Part shown: piece after piece, positions 1 to 9,065 of the stretch
How the letters are laid out: each line of letters begins with the position of its first letter
How positions within the stretch are numbered: position 1 is the stretch's first letter
NCBI RefSeq assembly: GCF_014193515.1
Contig: NZ_BLXX01000018.1
Location: 1-56,703 of the forward strand
Source of the DNA: Geomonas silvestris
Lineage (GTDB): Bacteria; Desulfobacterota; Desulfuromonadia; Geobacterales; Geobacteraceae
Direction of reading: 5' to 3'
Length of the DNA stretch: 56,703 nt
Translations under genes and position numbers: made by a program
The notes under the pieces: model-generated
Seen by the model: only the letters and a program-made list of their open reading frames with translations
What the model was told of the DNA's origin: nothing
The model's database searches: none

Positions 1-62
1 CCGGCGTCGGCCTCCTTGAGAATCGAGACGATCTGCGTCTCAGTGAAGCGTGACTTCTTCAT
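1..62 (-). CDS. IS3-family transposase OrfA, N-terminal fragment (cut by window edge)
   Basis: The minus strand from position 62 reads MKKSRFTETQIVSILKEADA, the usual opening of the helix-turn-helix OrfA (HTH_Tnp_1) of IS3-family elements. A strong AGGAGG ribosome binding site lies just upstream, at about 70-75. Only about 20 codons are inside the window, so whether the element is intact cannot be judged. OrfA normally works with OrfB, the DDE transposase, made by programmed frameshifting; that part would lie to the left of the window. Confidence 0.85.
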   Translation of the reverse strand, partial: MKKSRFTETQIVSILKEADA

Positions 63-133
63 GTAAAACCTCCTGGCGTTAAATAATGCCAGAAAGCTCT
101 ACTTTTCAAGTGTCTATCTTCTGGGGGAGCTTA
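1..133 (-). mobile_element. Edge of an IS3-family insertion sequence
   Basis: Contains the start of orfA and its leader. Read on the minus strand, the sequence near 133-114 (TAAGCTCCCCCAGAAGATAG) resembles the C-rich terminal repeat of IS3-group elements, so the element probably ends at about 133. The other end and any target duplication are outside the window, so the exact boundary is a guess. Confidence 0.5.
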
Positions 134-171
134 CGGCAGCATCTTGTGCTCTGCCTCCTAACTTCATCTGG

Positions 172-339
172 TTACCTCTGTTGGCCCAGTTCCTTCTTAA
201 GACCACTCAGTGACTCTGCAGAATTAGCGTACAGCATGAAAGAGAGGATCGCCGGTGGCTTGCAGTCTATCTCTTTCCGGAATCGTAGCCTGCGGTGTGG
301 TAACGCATTCAGCACTAGGTCTTGGAGAGCAAAGTAGGC
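172..339 (-). pseudogene. Possible C-terminal gene remnant next to the IS end
   Basis: On the minus strand a stop-free stretch bounded by TAG (340-342) and TAA (172-174) translates to about 56 residues, ending in YANSAESLSGLKKELGQQR. It has a protein-like composition but no convincing start codon or ribosome binding site. It may be the tail of a gene cut by the IS insertion. I do not recognise the family, and a chance open frame is quite possible. The rest of 134-483 shows nothing except the leader of the gene at 484. Confidence 0.22.
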
Positions 340-483
340 CTACGGTCAAAGAATGGCAGTATCGTTGACGATCTATCATGGTTCCTTTTGAGGAGGCTAG
401 CATACGAAAGCTTCACTCACAAGATGAGGCATTTTGCGTATTTCCATAAATTCAGCCCTATGGTGTCACATATGAGGTGAGGT

Positions 484-1332
484 ATGAACTTCACAGAAGT
501 TCCCTACGTCAAATACGACGGTGTCAAGGTTAACAATATTTGCTACCGGGGCGTTCTCGATATGGTTATTGACCTCATTAAACAACAAAAATGCGGATAT
601 ATCTGTCTCACAGATGTTTCAAACCTCATAGTTGCTACTAAAAATCCAGATCTCCGCCTCGCGATCAATGACTCAATGCTTTCGTTGGCCGACGGGATGC
701 CTCTAGTGTGGTATGCAAAGATGGTGGGATGTAAAGAAATTGAGCGAATTTCGGGTGCTGCCCTGATGAAGCGTCTGATCATCGATATGGGGAATTACAG
801 GCATTTTCTGTTGGGCGACACCGAGGATACAATAGAAAAAGTTATTGCCGAAGCAAGAAAACTCACCCCCAATATTTTTATAACAGGCCACAGCCCTCCT
901 TTCAAAGATTTTGATGATGAGGACAATCGCGACATGCTGGAGAAGGTGAGAACCGCCAAACCGGACATTATCTGGGTATGTTTCGGAGGAGTAAAGCAAG
1001 AACGATGGATGAACAGGCATATTGCAACCCTAGATAGGGGTGTGATGATCGGTGTCGGAGCGGCATTTCGTTTTTTTATCGGCGAGATTGTGACACCGCC
1101 AGAGATATTTCAGAAAATGGGATTGCAATGGCTATTCAGACTGGGTGAAGCGTTTATTAAAAATCCCATTCACTGCATAAAACTTGTGCACCAGCGACAC
1201 ATTATGACAAGTAAAGTTGAGTATCTGGTACGCTTACCTCTCGAGGTGGCTTATGGTAGGCAACGGGTCAGGCAAACAACAGGCAGTAACGAGAAGACAG
1301 ACCAGCAAAGTTCTGACGTTAGAAGGCAATGA
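484..1332 (+). CDS. WecG/TagA/CpsF-family glycosyltransferase
   Basis: A 282-residue protein of the GT26 WecG/TagA/CpsF family. Members transfer a sugar (N-acetylmannosaminuronate, ManNAc or a hexose) onto an undecaprenyl-diphosphate-linked sugar at the inner face of the cytoplasmic membrane. Recognition rests on the DGMPLVW box (about residues 69-75), the following SGAALM stretch, and WVCFGGVKQERWM (about 164-176), which matches the family's G-x-PKQE-W signature. A GAGGTGAGGT ribosome binding site precedes the ATG. Its stop overlaps the start of the O-antigen ligase-like gene (ATGA), so the two are translationally coupled. It opens the polysaccharide locus. The exact sugar cannot be told from sequence. 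Confidence 0.88.
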   Translation: MNFTEVPYVKYDGVKVNNICYRGVLDMVIDLIKQQKCGYICLTDVSNLIVATKNPDLRLAINDSMLSLADGMPLVWYAKMVGCKEIERISGAALMKRLIIDMGNYRHFLLGDTEDTIEKVIAEARKLTPNIFITGHSPPFKDFDDEDNRDMLEKVRTAKPDIIWVCFGGVKQERWMNRHIATLDRGVMIGVGAAFRFFIGEIVTPPEIFQKMGLQWLFRLGEAFIKNPIHCIKLVHQRHIMTSKVEYLVRLPLEVAYGRQRVRQTTGSNEKTDQQSSDVRRQ

Positions 1333-2834
1333 ACATGGACAAGTTCTTCTCCCGTAATGCTCCGTGGCGAGTGTCAACTACAAAGCTTAAAGGTGCTGAG
1401 TACCTAAAGCGTTTTTCGTTTCACCTTACTCTGATCTGCATCGGGGGGGGCATCGGTACAGTCATTCTTGGAGTATCGCCGGCTACAGCCGTGGTAGCTG
1501 CGGTCGCGACGCTGCTCATCTCTTTGCTGGTAAAAAATCTTTTAGTTCCTTTCTATTTCGCTGCATTATGCGTCCTTGCACTGCAGGAAGTTGAAATCAC
1601 GCCCGGATCGTATCTGTGCATTTTTGAGAATGTTAAGAATCCTGGGATTCCCTCTCTTCTCGAAGCTTCAGTGGTTCTTTTGGCTGCTTGCTTTCTCGTC
1701 AAATACATCCTGGATAGAGATGTCGAATGGTTTCCCGTATTCACGGCACCAGTAATCTTATTTGGCCTCTTCTATTGCATATCTCTCTGCGTCGGGGTGA
1801 ATTCTGGAAATAACGACATACTTATTAAGGAAGACTCTAAGAAGTTTGTTTTCCCACTTATGTTTTTCTTATGCAGCATCAACATTTTGAGTACGAAGAA
1901 AAGGATTCGCTGTTTTATTAACTTTGTTCTAGTTGTGGCTTCTGTCAAGACCTATCTCGGTATTATTAGCTACCTGAGGGGGGTTGGGTTCGATTACGGC
2001 GATGCTCGGGTCATATTCATCGAGACCGCAGACCTAATCCTCGTAGTCACGGTTTTGGTGAGCATCGCAGCTAGGGTGATCTTTGGCAAGTTTACGGGGA
2101 AGGCTCTGCTGGTCGTCTGCGTAGTCGGGGCACCATTGCTGTTCTCTCTGGTTTACTCTAACCGAAGGAATGCGTGGCTCGGAATCTTGTTGGCGTTCTG
2201 CCTGCTGTTTTGCCTGGCTCCTACGAGAACGAAACCACGCATGGCTGCGATCTTGCTGGGCGCCGCACTGGTCGGGGGGGGCATGATCAACTCGGCTGTG
2301 GTATTGCTGGGACTTCCAACTGGACACGACTTGAAAAGCCGGTTCGCTTCTATATCAGACAAAGAGGACAAGTCAAACGAGGCACATATTAACGAGTGGA
2401 TTGTCACTATCGAGGCGCTAAAAGAACACCCCGTTCTCGGACTTGGATTCGGTTCAGAACATGCTTCGGTACCGGGGGATGATACCATCAACCGTCATAC
2501 GGTCCACAACGCCTTTCTGATGTTGTACATGAAGATGGGGATCCACGCTTTATTGCTGTTTCTCTGGTCTTTGTTTCAATATTGTTTTTTTTGTGCACGT
2601 CGCAGGGGTATCTCTTCTGAGGAGAACCTCGGTTGGTTGAAGTTGGGTCTTTTCTCGACCTTTGCCTATTGGCTTGTAACCCTTAACGTTGCCCCATCTT
2701 GGTGGTACTACAGGGAAATGTGTATGATGGCCCTAGTCATGGCAATTGCGGTCAGGCTGTCGCTTTTGTCTGATTCGGCGGACCAATCGCAGGCGAACCA
2801 GCAGGTTGTGGTCGATTATCCCCACCGGCGATGA
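1329..2834 (+). CDS. O-antigen ligase/polymerase-like membrane protein (Wzy/WaaL family)
   Basis: A 501-residue, very hydrophobic protein with about ten predicted membrane segments and a large periplasmic loop. Near residues 360-400 it has GLGFGSEH followed by HTVHNAFLMLYMKMG, the pattern of the Wzy_C/O-antigen ligase family (PF04932), in which the loop holds the catalytic Arg and His residues. It overlaps the upstream WecG-type gene by 4 bp. It probably polymerises or ligates the glycan built by the surrounding glycosyltransferases; ligase and polymerase cannot be separated by eye. The codon mix is less GC-rich than in the genes after 9300, which is common for polysaccharide loci acquired by transfer. 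Confidence 0.85.
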   Translation: MNMDKFFSRNAPWRVSTTKLKGAEYLKRFSFHLTLICIGGGIGTVILGVSPATAVVAAVATLLISLLVKNLLVPFYFAALCVLALQEVEITPGSYLCIFENVKNPGIPSLLEASVVLLAACFLVKYILDRDVEWFPVFTAPVILFGLFYCISLCVGVNSGNNDILIKEDSKKFVFPLMFFLCSINILSTKKRIRCFINFVLVVASVKTYLGIISYLRGVGFDYGDARVIFIETADLILVVTVLVSIAARVIFGKFTGKALLVVCVVGAPLLFSLVYSNRRNAWLGILLAFCLLFCLAPTRTKPRMAAILLGAALVGGGMINSAVVLLGLPTGHDLKSRFASISDKEDKSNEAHINEWIVTIEALKEHPVLGLGFGSEHASVPGDDTINRHTVHNAFLMLYMKMGIHALLLFLWSLFQYCFFCARRRGISSEENLGWLKLGLFSTFAYWLVTLNVAPSWWYYREMCMMALVMAIAVRLSLLSDSADQSQANQQVVVDYPHRR

Positions 2835-3057
2835 TGGAAAACCTGCTGCTATCAATGCGTTGTTTAAGGCGTTGGTGGCTCATCTATTTTGCTTTGTCGT
2901 AAGGTGATGTTGCATATCCTGCTTTTCCAATGATTATGGCCATCCAAGGTGATATCACCCTGTACTTGGGACAAAAGTTTGTGCACCAAAGCACACTCTA
3001 TGGCCCCACTTGGCAGGTAGAACCACACTCCACAAGTCCTGCTGAACGAGGTGCGAG

Positions 3058-4005
3058 ATGCCCCTTATCGTCCCGGACCTGTCAGTAATCATTGTCAGCT
3101 ACAACACCGTGGAAATTACACGTCGATGTTTGAATTGTATAGCCGACGCAGCTGCAGGTCTGGACTATGAGGTCTTTGTTGTTGATAACAATTCAATTGA
3201 CGGAAGCGCGTCGATGGTTCGCATGGAGTTCCCTTCTTTTCACCTAATTGAGAACGGGTCCAACCTCGGGGTTGCTGCTGCCACCAATCTCGGACTTTAT
3301 TACAGCAGGGGGCGTTACCTTGTTAGTATGAACAGCGATGTGTTAGTGCCTCAAGGAGCATTTAGCAAGTTAGTATGGTTTATGGAACAGCATCCGGATG
3401 CCGGAGGCGCAACACCACGCCTGGTATTGCATGCACTGGGAGAACATCCCCCTTTTATCGGCAATTTGCCATCGTTCCTCACTGACGTCCTGTTCGCCCT
3501 TTGCCTGATTCATGGCAAGTTTGCCCAATGGAGCAATCAGAAGCTCTTTTCAGGTTGGGAGAATTGCGACGTCAGTTGTGAGGTGCCGTGCGTGCACTGG
3601 GGAACCTGCTTTTTGGTAAGACGCGAGGTACTTGATACCGTGGGGATGCTGGATCCCAGATTTTTCGTGTACTGCGAGGACCTCGACTGGTCCATACGGA
3701 TCAGGAAGGGCGGCTGGAACCTCTATTATCTGGCTGAGGTACGAGTGGTCCACCTGCTGAACCAGAGCACAAAGAAAGGGGGCCACAGGATGTACGCGCA
3801 AATGTGGAAAAGCCGTTGCCAGCTAGTCGAAAAGAATAGTGGTGTGGTGGCAGGGGCATTATTTAGATGTCTTGTTGCAGCAGCATGTAGCATAAAGGGT
3901 ATCCTGTTGGTACTGATCAGCAGTTTCGCTGCAAACCGGCGTTCGGAGCTAAGGCAACGTCTGGGGCTACTATATTTAGTCATTAAATCAGTACTCTCAT
4001 ACTGA
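3058..4005 (+). CDS. Family 2 glycosyltransferase (rhamnosyltransferase-like)
   Basis: A 315-residue GT-A fold enzyme. The N-terminus carries the nucleotide-sugar site (SVIIVSYNT, then VFVVDNNSIDGS), followed by NLGVAAATNLGL and MNSDVLVP, the latter holding the metal-binding DxD-type motif. This layout is typical of WbbL-like rhamnosyltransferases, but the donor is not proven. A hydrophobic C-terminal stretch (about residues 270-300) may anchor it to the membrane. The ATG is preceded by GAGGTGCG. About 220 bp separate it from the upstream gene, and nothing recognisable lies in that gap. It starts a run of glycosyltransferases in the same direction. Confidence 0.88.
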   Translation: MPLIVPDLSVIIVSYNTVEITRRCLNCIADAAAGLDYEVFVVDNNSIDGSASMVRMEFPSFHLIENGSNLGVAAATNLGLYYSRGRYLVSMNSDVLVPQGAFSKLVWFMEQHPDAGGATPRLVLHALGEHPPFIGNLPSFLTDVLFALCLIHGKFAQWSNQKLFSGWENCDVSCEVPCVHWGTCFLVRREVLDTVGMLDPRFFVYCEDLDWSIRIRKGGWNLYYLAEVRVVHLLNQSTKKGGHRMYAQMWKSRCQLVEKNSGVVAGALFRCLVAAACSIKGILLVLISSFAANRRSELRQRLGLLYLVIKSVLSY

Positions 4006-4020
4006 ACTTGGGGCCAAGTG

Positions 4021-5274
4021 ATGATGCCCTTGAGAATACTTTTTTTGCTGTCCGATATGAAAGACTCAGCCACGTACGTTCGAGCCTTCAATCTCTCCAA
4101 GCAGTTGGCCAACCTAGGGCACGACCTCACATTGATGGTCGTCTCTCCGGCGCAGACCTTTGTTAAGGCGTCATACATCAAACAGGGGGTCAGAATCGTG
4201 GAAACCCCCAACTTCATGCACAACGGACTAGGGCACTTTACGCGCCGCCTCTTTCTGGATCCTGGGATGGGGATACTGGATATACTTTCCCGACTACTGG
4301 AGATGAGAAAAGACGGTTACGATATTGTCCAGCTGTTCGACCACTCACTTAATGTCTTTCTTCCTTGGTATATCTTCAAAGGTCATCTTAAGAGCAAGTT
4401 CGTCTCCGACTGGTGCGATATTTTCAATTACGAAGGGGGGCTGCGTTACGCCTACTGCTTCCGGCTCGATGCCATCTATCGGGTGGTTGGGTTTCCTTTC
4501 AGGACGCTTTCCCGGTATTTGGAGTTCAACCTGCGCCGCAAGGTTGACGGGGTGACGGTAATCTCGGACGGTTTGCGGGAATTCGCAATCCGGCAAGGCG
4601 TTGCCCAAAATAACATATTTGTCGTTGAGGGGGGGGCGGATGTTGATGCAATCAAACCGATTCCTAAAGAAGACGCCAGAAGAAGGCTGGGCCTGCCCCT
4701 GGACAGCAGCATTGTGGGATTCTTAGGAACCTTTCAAGGAGATCTGGATATCGTCATCCAGAGTTTCACGAGAGTGAAGCGCGAGGTTCCCGATGCGTTG
4801 CTGCTTGTTATCGGCAAACCTTCTTCTTGGATTAGATCCGCCGTGGCTGATGCCGGGATAACGTCAAGCTTCATCCAGGCGGGCCGGTGTTCAGACGAGA
4901 TGCTGCCCCATTTTCTGGCCTGCGTCGATGTCCTAACCTTGCCTCTCAAAGAAAACCTAGCCAGCCGCACGCGCTGGCCCAATCGGATCGGAGAATATAT
5001 GGCATGTGGTAGGCCTGTCGTTGTGAGCGACATCGGCGACACTGCCAGAGTGGTCAGAAATCACGACATTGGCCTGGTTGCGGGTACCGATATCGACAGC
5101 TTTGCCGATACAATCGTGAGGCTGCTGAAAGACAGCCCGCTGGCGGACAAGATGGGGTGCAAGGCCCGCGAACTCGCCTGCACCAGGTACTCATGGGCGC
5201 TACAAGCGGCGAAGCTCGAGGGGATATATTTCCACCTGTTAGCGTCACCGCTTTCGAACTGCAATGACACGTGA
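4021..5274 (+). CDS. Family 4 glycosyltransferase (GT-B fold)
   Basis: A 417-residue GT4-type enzyme. The N-terminal Rossmann domain opens with LRILFLLSDMKDSATYVRAF. The C-terminal donor-binding domain has VGFLGTFQGDLD and a run ending in EYMACGRPVVVSDIGD (about residues 320-340), equivalent to the E-x7-E/GxPVV region of GT4 enzymes that take UDP- or GDP-sugars. Three start codons lie in tandem (GTG at 4018, ATG at 4021 and 4024) with only a weak ribosome binding site; I took the first ATG. It lies 15 bp after the previous glycosyltransferase and 13 bp before the next, so it is part of one operon. Confidence 0.87.
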   Translation: MMPLRILFLLSDMKDSATYVRAFNLSKQLANLGHDLTLMVVSPAQTFVKASYIKQGVRIVETPNFMHNGLGHFTRRLFLDPGMGILDILSRLLEMRKDGYDIVQLFDHSLNVFLPWYIFKGHLKSKFVSDWCDIFNYEGGLRYAYCFRLDAIYRVVGFPFRTLSRYLEFNLRRKVDGVTVISDGLREFAIRQGVAQNNIFVVEGGADVDAIKPIPKEDARRRLGLPLDSSIVGFLGTFQGDLDIVIQSFTRVKREVPDALLLVIGKPSSWIRSAVADAGITSSFIQAGRCSDEMLPHFLACVDVLTLPLKENLASRTRWPNRIGEYMACGRPVVVSDIGDTARVVRNHDIGLVAGTDIDSFADTIVRLLKDSPLADKMGCKARELACTRYSWALQAAKLEGIYFHLLASPLSNCNDT

Positions 5275-5287
5275 CACGGGGTGAATC

Positions 5288-6268
5288 ATGGTCGTTTCAG
5301 GAACAGGTACCAGGATGTCGGTCGTCATACCGACATGGCAGCGACAGACGCAGCTAAACGCTCTCCTGCGCTCACTTGGGCAACAGCTCAGACTACCTGA
5401 TGAGGTTGTGGTCGTGTGCCGGGAGAACGACACTGGCTCAATCGAGGCCGTAACAGCATGGGCACAATCAGCGGAGCCCCCCTTGCCCTGCAAGCTACTG
5501 ACGGTTCAGCGGGAAGGGCACCTCCCGCCTCTGGTCGCGGCGCTGGAACACTGTGACGGTGACATCTTCTGTCTAATCGACGATGACGCCATCCCCAGGA
5601 AGGATTGGTTGCTGCGGTTGGAGGAAGACTTCCGTGATCCGAGGGTAGGGGGAATCGGCGGTACGGTGGTGAATCATCTGGAGGATACAACTCCCGCAAC
5701 CGCATGCGGCCGTCCAGAGTTCGAGGCACCGGGAAGACTCTCCTGGTTCGGACGTTCAGGGGATTGTGGTTCTGTGGTGGGGAACAGAAATCTTGTCGAG
5801 GCGGATTGTTTCATCGGGTGCAACATGGCCTTCCGCAGAATCGCACTCTTGGACAGTTTTGATCTGGTGCTCAACTGTGGATCAGCGATCTCCTATGAAA
5901 CCGATGTGGCGCTCAACGTGAAAAAAAAGGGGTTCAGGTTATTCTATGACCCAAATTCTATTGTGGACCACTATCTTACACCAAGGAAGATCGATTCGAA
6001 GCGAGGCTGGAACCAAGGGGAGTGCTTCGTCTACGCGCACAACCTGACCTATATCTGTCTGAAGCACTTGAGCTGGTACGGCAAGCTCGGCTTCGCGTTC
6101 TACTTCTTTCTGGGGGGGGCCTGGGGGTGTCCGGGGCCCGGCACTTTTGTGCTGAGCTTCCTTACGGGCCGTCCTGCATCCCTGCGAGAACATTTCATCC
6201 CTGCGATGAAAGGGCGTATCTCCGGGGTCATTTCCTATTACCGGAACAAGCGTCGAATCCGCGGGTGA
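5288..6268 (+). CDS. Family 2 glycosyltransferase
   Basis: A 326-residue GT2 enzyme with the nucleotide-binding start MSVVIPTWQRQTQLNALLRS and the metal-binding acidic cluster CLIDDDAIPRKDW (about residues 96-108). The later segment ADCFIGCNMAFRR and a Glu/Asp pair near SYETDVALNVKKKG correspond to the acceptor-side ED/DxxLxxR region. The C-terminal part is hydrophobic and may touch the membrane. The start is an ATG preceded by GGGGTG. It sits 13 bp behind the GT4 gene. The sugar and linkage are unknown. Confidence 0.87.
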   Translation: MVVSGTGTRMSVVIPTWQRQTQLNALLRSLGQQLRLPDEVVVVCRENDTGSIEAVTAWAQSAEPPLPCKLLTVQREGHLPPLVAALEHCDGDIFCLIDDDAIPRKDWLLRLEEDFRDPRVGGIGGTVVNHLEDTTPATACGRPEFEAPGRLSWFGRSGDCGSVVGNRNLVEADCFIGCNMAFRRIALLDSFDLVLNCGSAISYETDVALNVKKKGFRLFYDPNSIVDHYLTPRKIDSKRGWNQGECFVYAHNLTYICLKHLSWYGKLGFAFYFFLGGAWGCPGPGTFVLSFLTGRPASLREHFIPAMKGRISGVISYYRNKRRIRG

Positions 6269-6353
6269 CAAGGTCCGGCACGATTGATGGCCACTACGGC
6301 TTTATCAGGATAGGCCACCGATAGGTCACAGGCAACAGCTCCTTGGAGGCTCT

Positions 6354-7157
6354 ATGCCGAAGATCAGCATCGTCACGCCCTCTTACAATCAGGCACCGTA
6401 CCTGAGAAGAACCATCGAGAGTGTCTTAAGCCAAGACGTCGAGGTCGAGTATATCATCGTCGACGGTTGCTCAACGGATGGATCTGCCGAAATAGCGAAA
6501 GAGTACGAGGGACGCGCGCGGGTGATCGTCGAGAAGGACAACGGGCAGACCGACGCCATTGTCAAAGGGTTTGCCCTGGCTACCGGCGACATATTGGCTT
6601 GGCTCAACTCAGACGACATGTATCTTCCCGGCGCACTGCGCCGGGTAGTGCAGGCTTATGAACAGGGGCACGAGTTTTTCTATGGCCATGTTTTCATCGT
6701 GGATGCAGAGGATGCTCTCCTGAGGAAGAGGGTTGCAATTTCCGCCACCCTCGACGATCTCTACTATGGACGCTACATAATTCCGCAAGAGGCGACCTTC
6801 TTTTCGCAAAGGCTGTACCGGGCATCCGGAGGGCTCGACCCAGCGTTCCACTATGCCATGGACTACGATCTTTGGCTTAGGCTCGCGTGCTTGCAGCAGC
6901 CCAAGTGTCTCGACACCTTCCTCTCCTGTTTCCGTTACCATCGCAACCAAAAAAGCAGCCGCCGGCCCGATCTCTACACCCAAGAGGTGCAAATGGCCCG
7001 AGCGAAGTCAGGTGGCGCGCGTCCCGAATCGCTTTTGAAGAGTGCCTCGCACCGGTCCAGATTGCTGCTTCGGAAAATCTACTCAAACATTGCCGTATCC
7101 GGAATCACAACCACAATAGCCGACTCGATCAACAAAAAGCGCGGCCTTTTGCCGTAA
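6354..7157 (+). CDS. Family 2 glycosyltransferase
   Basis: A 267-residue GT2 enzyme. KISIVTPSYNQAPYLRRTIE and YIIVDGCSTDGS form the nucleotide-sugar site, and LAWLNSDDMYLPGAL carries the DxD motif (about residues 82-96). YAMDYDLWLRLA (about 162-173) is the typical D-x-x-LWLR acceptor region of this subgroup. A clear TTGGAGG ribosome binding site stands 6 bp before the ATG. It is the last of the rightward glycosyltransferases and ends against the convergent terminator at 7192-7228. Confidence 0.88.
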   Translation: MPKISIVTPSYNQAPYLRRTIESVLSQDVEVEYIIVDGCSTDGSAEIAKEYEGRARVIVEKDNGQTDAIVKGFALATGDILAWLNSDDMYLPGALRRVVQAYEQGHEFFYGHVFIVDAEDALLRKRVAISATLDDLYYGRYIIPQEATFFSQRLYRASGGLDPAFHYAMDYDLWLRLACLQQPKCLDTFLSCFRYHRNQKSSRRPDLYTQEVQMARAKSGGARPESLLKSASHRSRLLLRKIYSNIAVSGITTTIADSINKKRGLLP

Positions 7158-7191
7158 CGATAGCTTCAGGTGCGCCCCCGCGCAATTGCAC

Positions 7192-7228
7192 AAAAAAACA
7201 GGCCGCTTCCCAGAAGAAGCGGCCTGTT
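7192..7228 (-). terminator. Intrinsic terminator of the beta-helix gene
   Basis: A perfect 13-bp stem (7197-7209 pairing with 7216-7228, sequence AACAGGCCGCTTC and its complement) with a 6-nt loop. On the minus strand it is followed by a run of T, so it ends the leftward gene. It may also stop rightward transcripts of the glycosyltransferase operon, although no U tract follows on that side. Confidence 0.85.
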
Positions 7229-7245
7229 GTCGTGGTACTGGAGGA

Positions 7246-8859
7246 TCAGTTGAGGCTCAGAACCGGGGGAGACAGCCGCTTGCCCTCGAAAGCACCGATG
7301 TCAGGTGCCGAGCCTGAGTAGGCAAGACCAACGTTCACCCCGGCATCTATCAGGTTCGATCCGGTGCTGCTGCGATAGTAGGGATCCGGGCGCGCGCCCG
7401 AGCCGGTGAGCTGCGGTGCAACCCCTTTGGTATTGTTGCTCTGGGTGGTGCTGCTGCTCGAGTTGGCAACGTTGTTGCCGTTGCCGGTATTGTAGAACCA
7501 GTTGTGGTCCACCAGCGAGCTCGTCAGGGAGGAACCGATGCTGATCGGCGCGGCCGGAGTGTTCATGATCAGGTTGTTTTGGATCTTGGCACCCGAGAGC
7601 GAGCCGGAAAAGCTGGAGCCGTCAATGCCGCTGCCGCCCCACGGGTTCGCCGTCATGGTATCGAAGATGTTGTTGTAAATCTCGACGTAGCTGTTGGCTC
7701 CCCGCACGAGTTGCAGACCGTCCGCACAGTTGTACACGATGTTGTTGCGGAATCTCCAGTGTGAAACACCCAACCCCGTGGTGTAGTTGGTACTCCAAAG
7801 ACCGGCGGCGATACCTTTGTTGCCGGTGATGTAGTTGTTGTAGAAGTCGAGCCAGTGGTGGGAGAGTTCTTGGCCCACCGACTGGACCTGCATCGACGAT
7901 AGGTCGATGGTGTTGTCGTGGATTTTCAGGTTCCAGCTGCTCCCGGAGTCGAGGCTTTTCGGCCCGCCGTTAAGAGAGATCGACTGGTAGAAGGTGGAAT
8001 TGTAGATCTCGGAGTCTCCGGTGAAGTTGTAGGTCTCGAATACGAATGAGTCGGAGTAATAAACGTTGGTCTTGATGTTGAGGTTGTACCCTTTAAAGCC
8101 CTGCAGCCACCCCGGCACCGCTTTCACGCCGGTGCCGCGCGCGGAATAGTTCTCGTTTATGTTCACCTTGTACATCTTGAAGTTGGACAGGGCCTGCAGG
8201 TCGATGGCGCCGTAACGGTCATCGGTGGCCTGGGTAGTCTGCGAGGTGCAATCGTCGATGTCAACGTTGTAGACCGCGTCGTTATAGCCCCAGGCTGCAG
8301 GGGGGGTATTGGCTGTCGTGTTGTAGTCGGTCCAGTAGGTCCAACCGGCAAGCTTGATGGCGTGGGACTTGATCTTCAGGAACTTCATGTCGTGGATAGT
8401 GTTGTAGTCGGTTCCCCTAAGCCAGATGCCGCAGCTCAGGGTCTTGTTGCTGCCGCTTAGGGTGAAACCGCTGATATCGTTGTTTCCGTGCGGGACGGGA
8501 CTGGTCTGACCGGTCTCACGGAAGATGTAGCCGGTGCCGTAACCGCCGCTGTAGGCACTGGTGATGGTGACGAGGGTCTTCCCCGCCCCCTGGATGTTGA
8601 CGCCAGGGGCGAGGTTGCAGCGGTTGTTGTCGGTGTAGGTGCCGGCATTGAGGTAAATGGTGTTGCCAGCAGTGGTGACCTTAGAACAGGCCGTGGAAAG
8701 GGTTTTCCAGGGAGAGGTCGAACTGCCGTTGCCGGACGTGTCGTTGCCGTTAGGGTCGACGTAATAGGTGGCGGCAAAACCGGTGGAACCGAGCAGCAGG
8801 GTGGCCAGCAGGGTTAAAAAAGCGATCTTCCCAACGAAAAAGTGTTTCTTGAAACTCAT
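7246..8859 (-). CDS. Secreted right-handed parallel beta-helix repeat protein
   Basis: A 537-residue exported protein. It begins with a Sec signal peptide (MSFKKHFFVGKIAFLTLLATLL... cleaved near GFAA-TYYVD). The mature start, YYVDPNGNDTSGNGSSTSPW followed by KTLSTACSKV, is the classic opening of secreted pectate-lyase-like or PbH1 proteins. Many N-rich repeats (for example NNIVYNCADGLQ and IYNNIFDTM) fit a parallel beta-helix. No catalytic set is obvious, so lyase, hydrolase or structural roles are all open. The frame stays open upstream, but the start at 8859 has AAAGGAGATAAG just before it and the signal peptide right after it. A long leader with a GEMM riboswitch and terminator (9017-9125) lies upstream, which suggests cyclic-dinucleotide control of this surface or matrix protein within the polysaccharide locus. 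Confidence 0.85.
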   Translation of the reverse strand: MSFKKHFFVGKIAFLTLLATLLLGSTGFAATYYVDPNGNDTSGNGSSTSPWKTLSTACSKVTTAGNTIYLNAGTYTDNNRCNLAPGVNIQGAGKTLVTITSAYSGGYGTGYIFRETGQTSPVPHGNNDISGFTLSGSNKTLSCGIWLRGTDYNTIHDMKFLKIKSHAIKLAGWTYWTDYNTTANTPPAAWGYNDAVYNVDIDDCTSQTTQATDDRYGAIDLQALSNFKMYKVNINENYSARGTGVKAVPGWLQGFKGYNLNIKTNVYYSDSFVFETYNFTGDSEIYNSTFYQSISLNGGPKSLDSGSSWNLKIHDNTIDLSSMQVQSVGQELSHHWLDFYNNYITGNKGIAAGLWSTNYTTGLGVSHWRFRNNIVYNCADGLQLVRGANSYVEIYNNIFDTMTANPWGGSGIDGSSFSGSLSGAKIQNNLIMNTPAAPISIGSSLTSSLVDHNWFYNTGNGNNVANSSSSTTQSNNTKGVAPQLTGSGARPDPYYRSSTGSNLIDAGVNVGLAYSGSAPDIGAFEGKRLSPPVLSLN

Positions 8860-8913
8860 CTTATCTCCTTTAGTGAAGAACTCCGTCGCTCGCCCCTTTC
8901 CGAGGAGTTGGCT

Positions 8914-8940
8914 GGTCCCGGCAACAAAGAAGCCGGGACC
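8914..8940 (-). other. Stable leader hairpin before the beta-helix gene
   Basis: A perfect 9-bp GC-rich stem (GGTCCCGGC paired with GCCGGGACC, 9-nt loop) lies in the leader between the riboswitch terminator and the start codon. No T tract follows, so it is not a simple terminator. It could stabilise the mRNA or be a structural part of the leader. Confidence 0.45.
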
Positions 8941-9016
8941 GGGTTTGCCAGCTGCTGCAGTCCGGGACGCTTGGTTATCGCTGCTCCTTATGCAGCCGAT
9001 CTGCCCGGTAAGACAC

Positions 9017-9065
9017 AAAAAAGCCGGGGCCGATATCAGTGTTGGTGATATTTCGGCAACCCGGC
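9017..9065 (-). terminator. Riboswitch-linked intrinsic terminator
   Basis: On the minus strand, GCCGGGTTGCCGAAATATCA (9065-9046) pairs with TGATATCGGC and CCCGGC (9038-9023), with a small bulge, and is followed by TTTTTT (9022-9017). Its 5' arm is the conserved 3' strand of the GEMM aptamer, so aptamer folding and terminator folding exclude each other. This predicts an ON switch: ligand binding frees transcription of the beta-helix gene. Confidence 0.8.

Noticed and set aside
86..337. An 83-codon plus-strand frame in the IS-flanking region
   Set aside because: No ribosome site, no family-like sequence, and it overlaps the IS end; composition is not protein-like.
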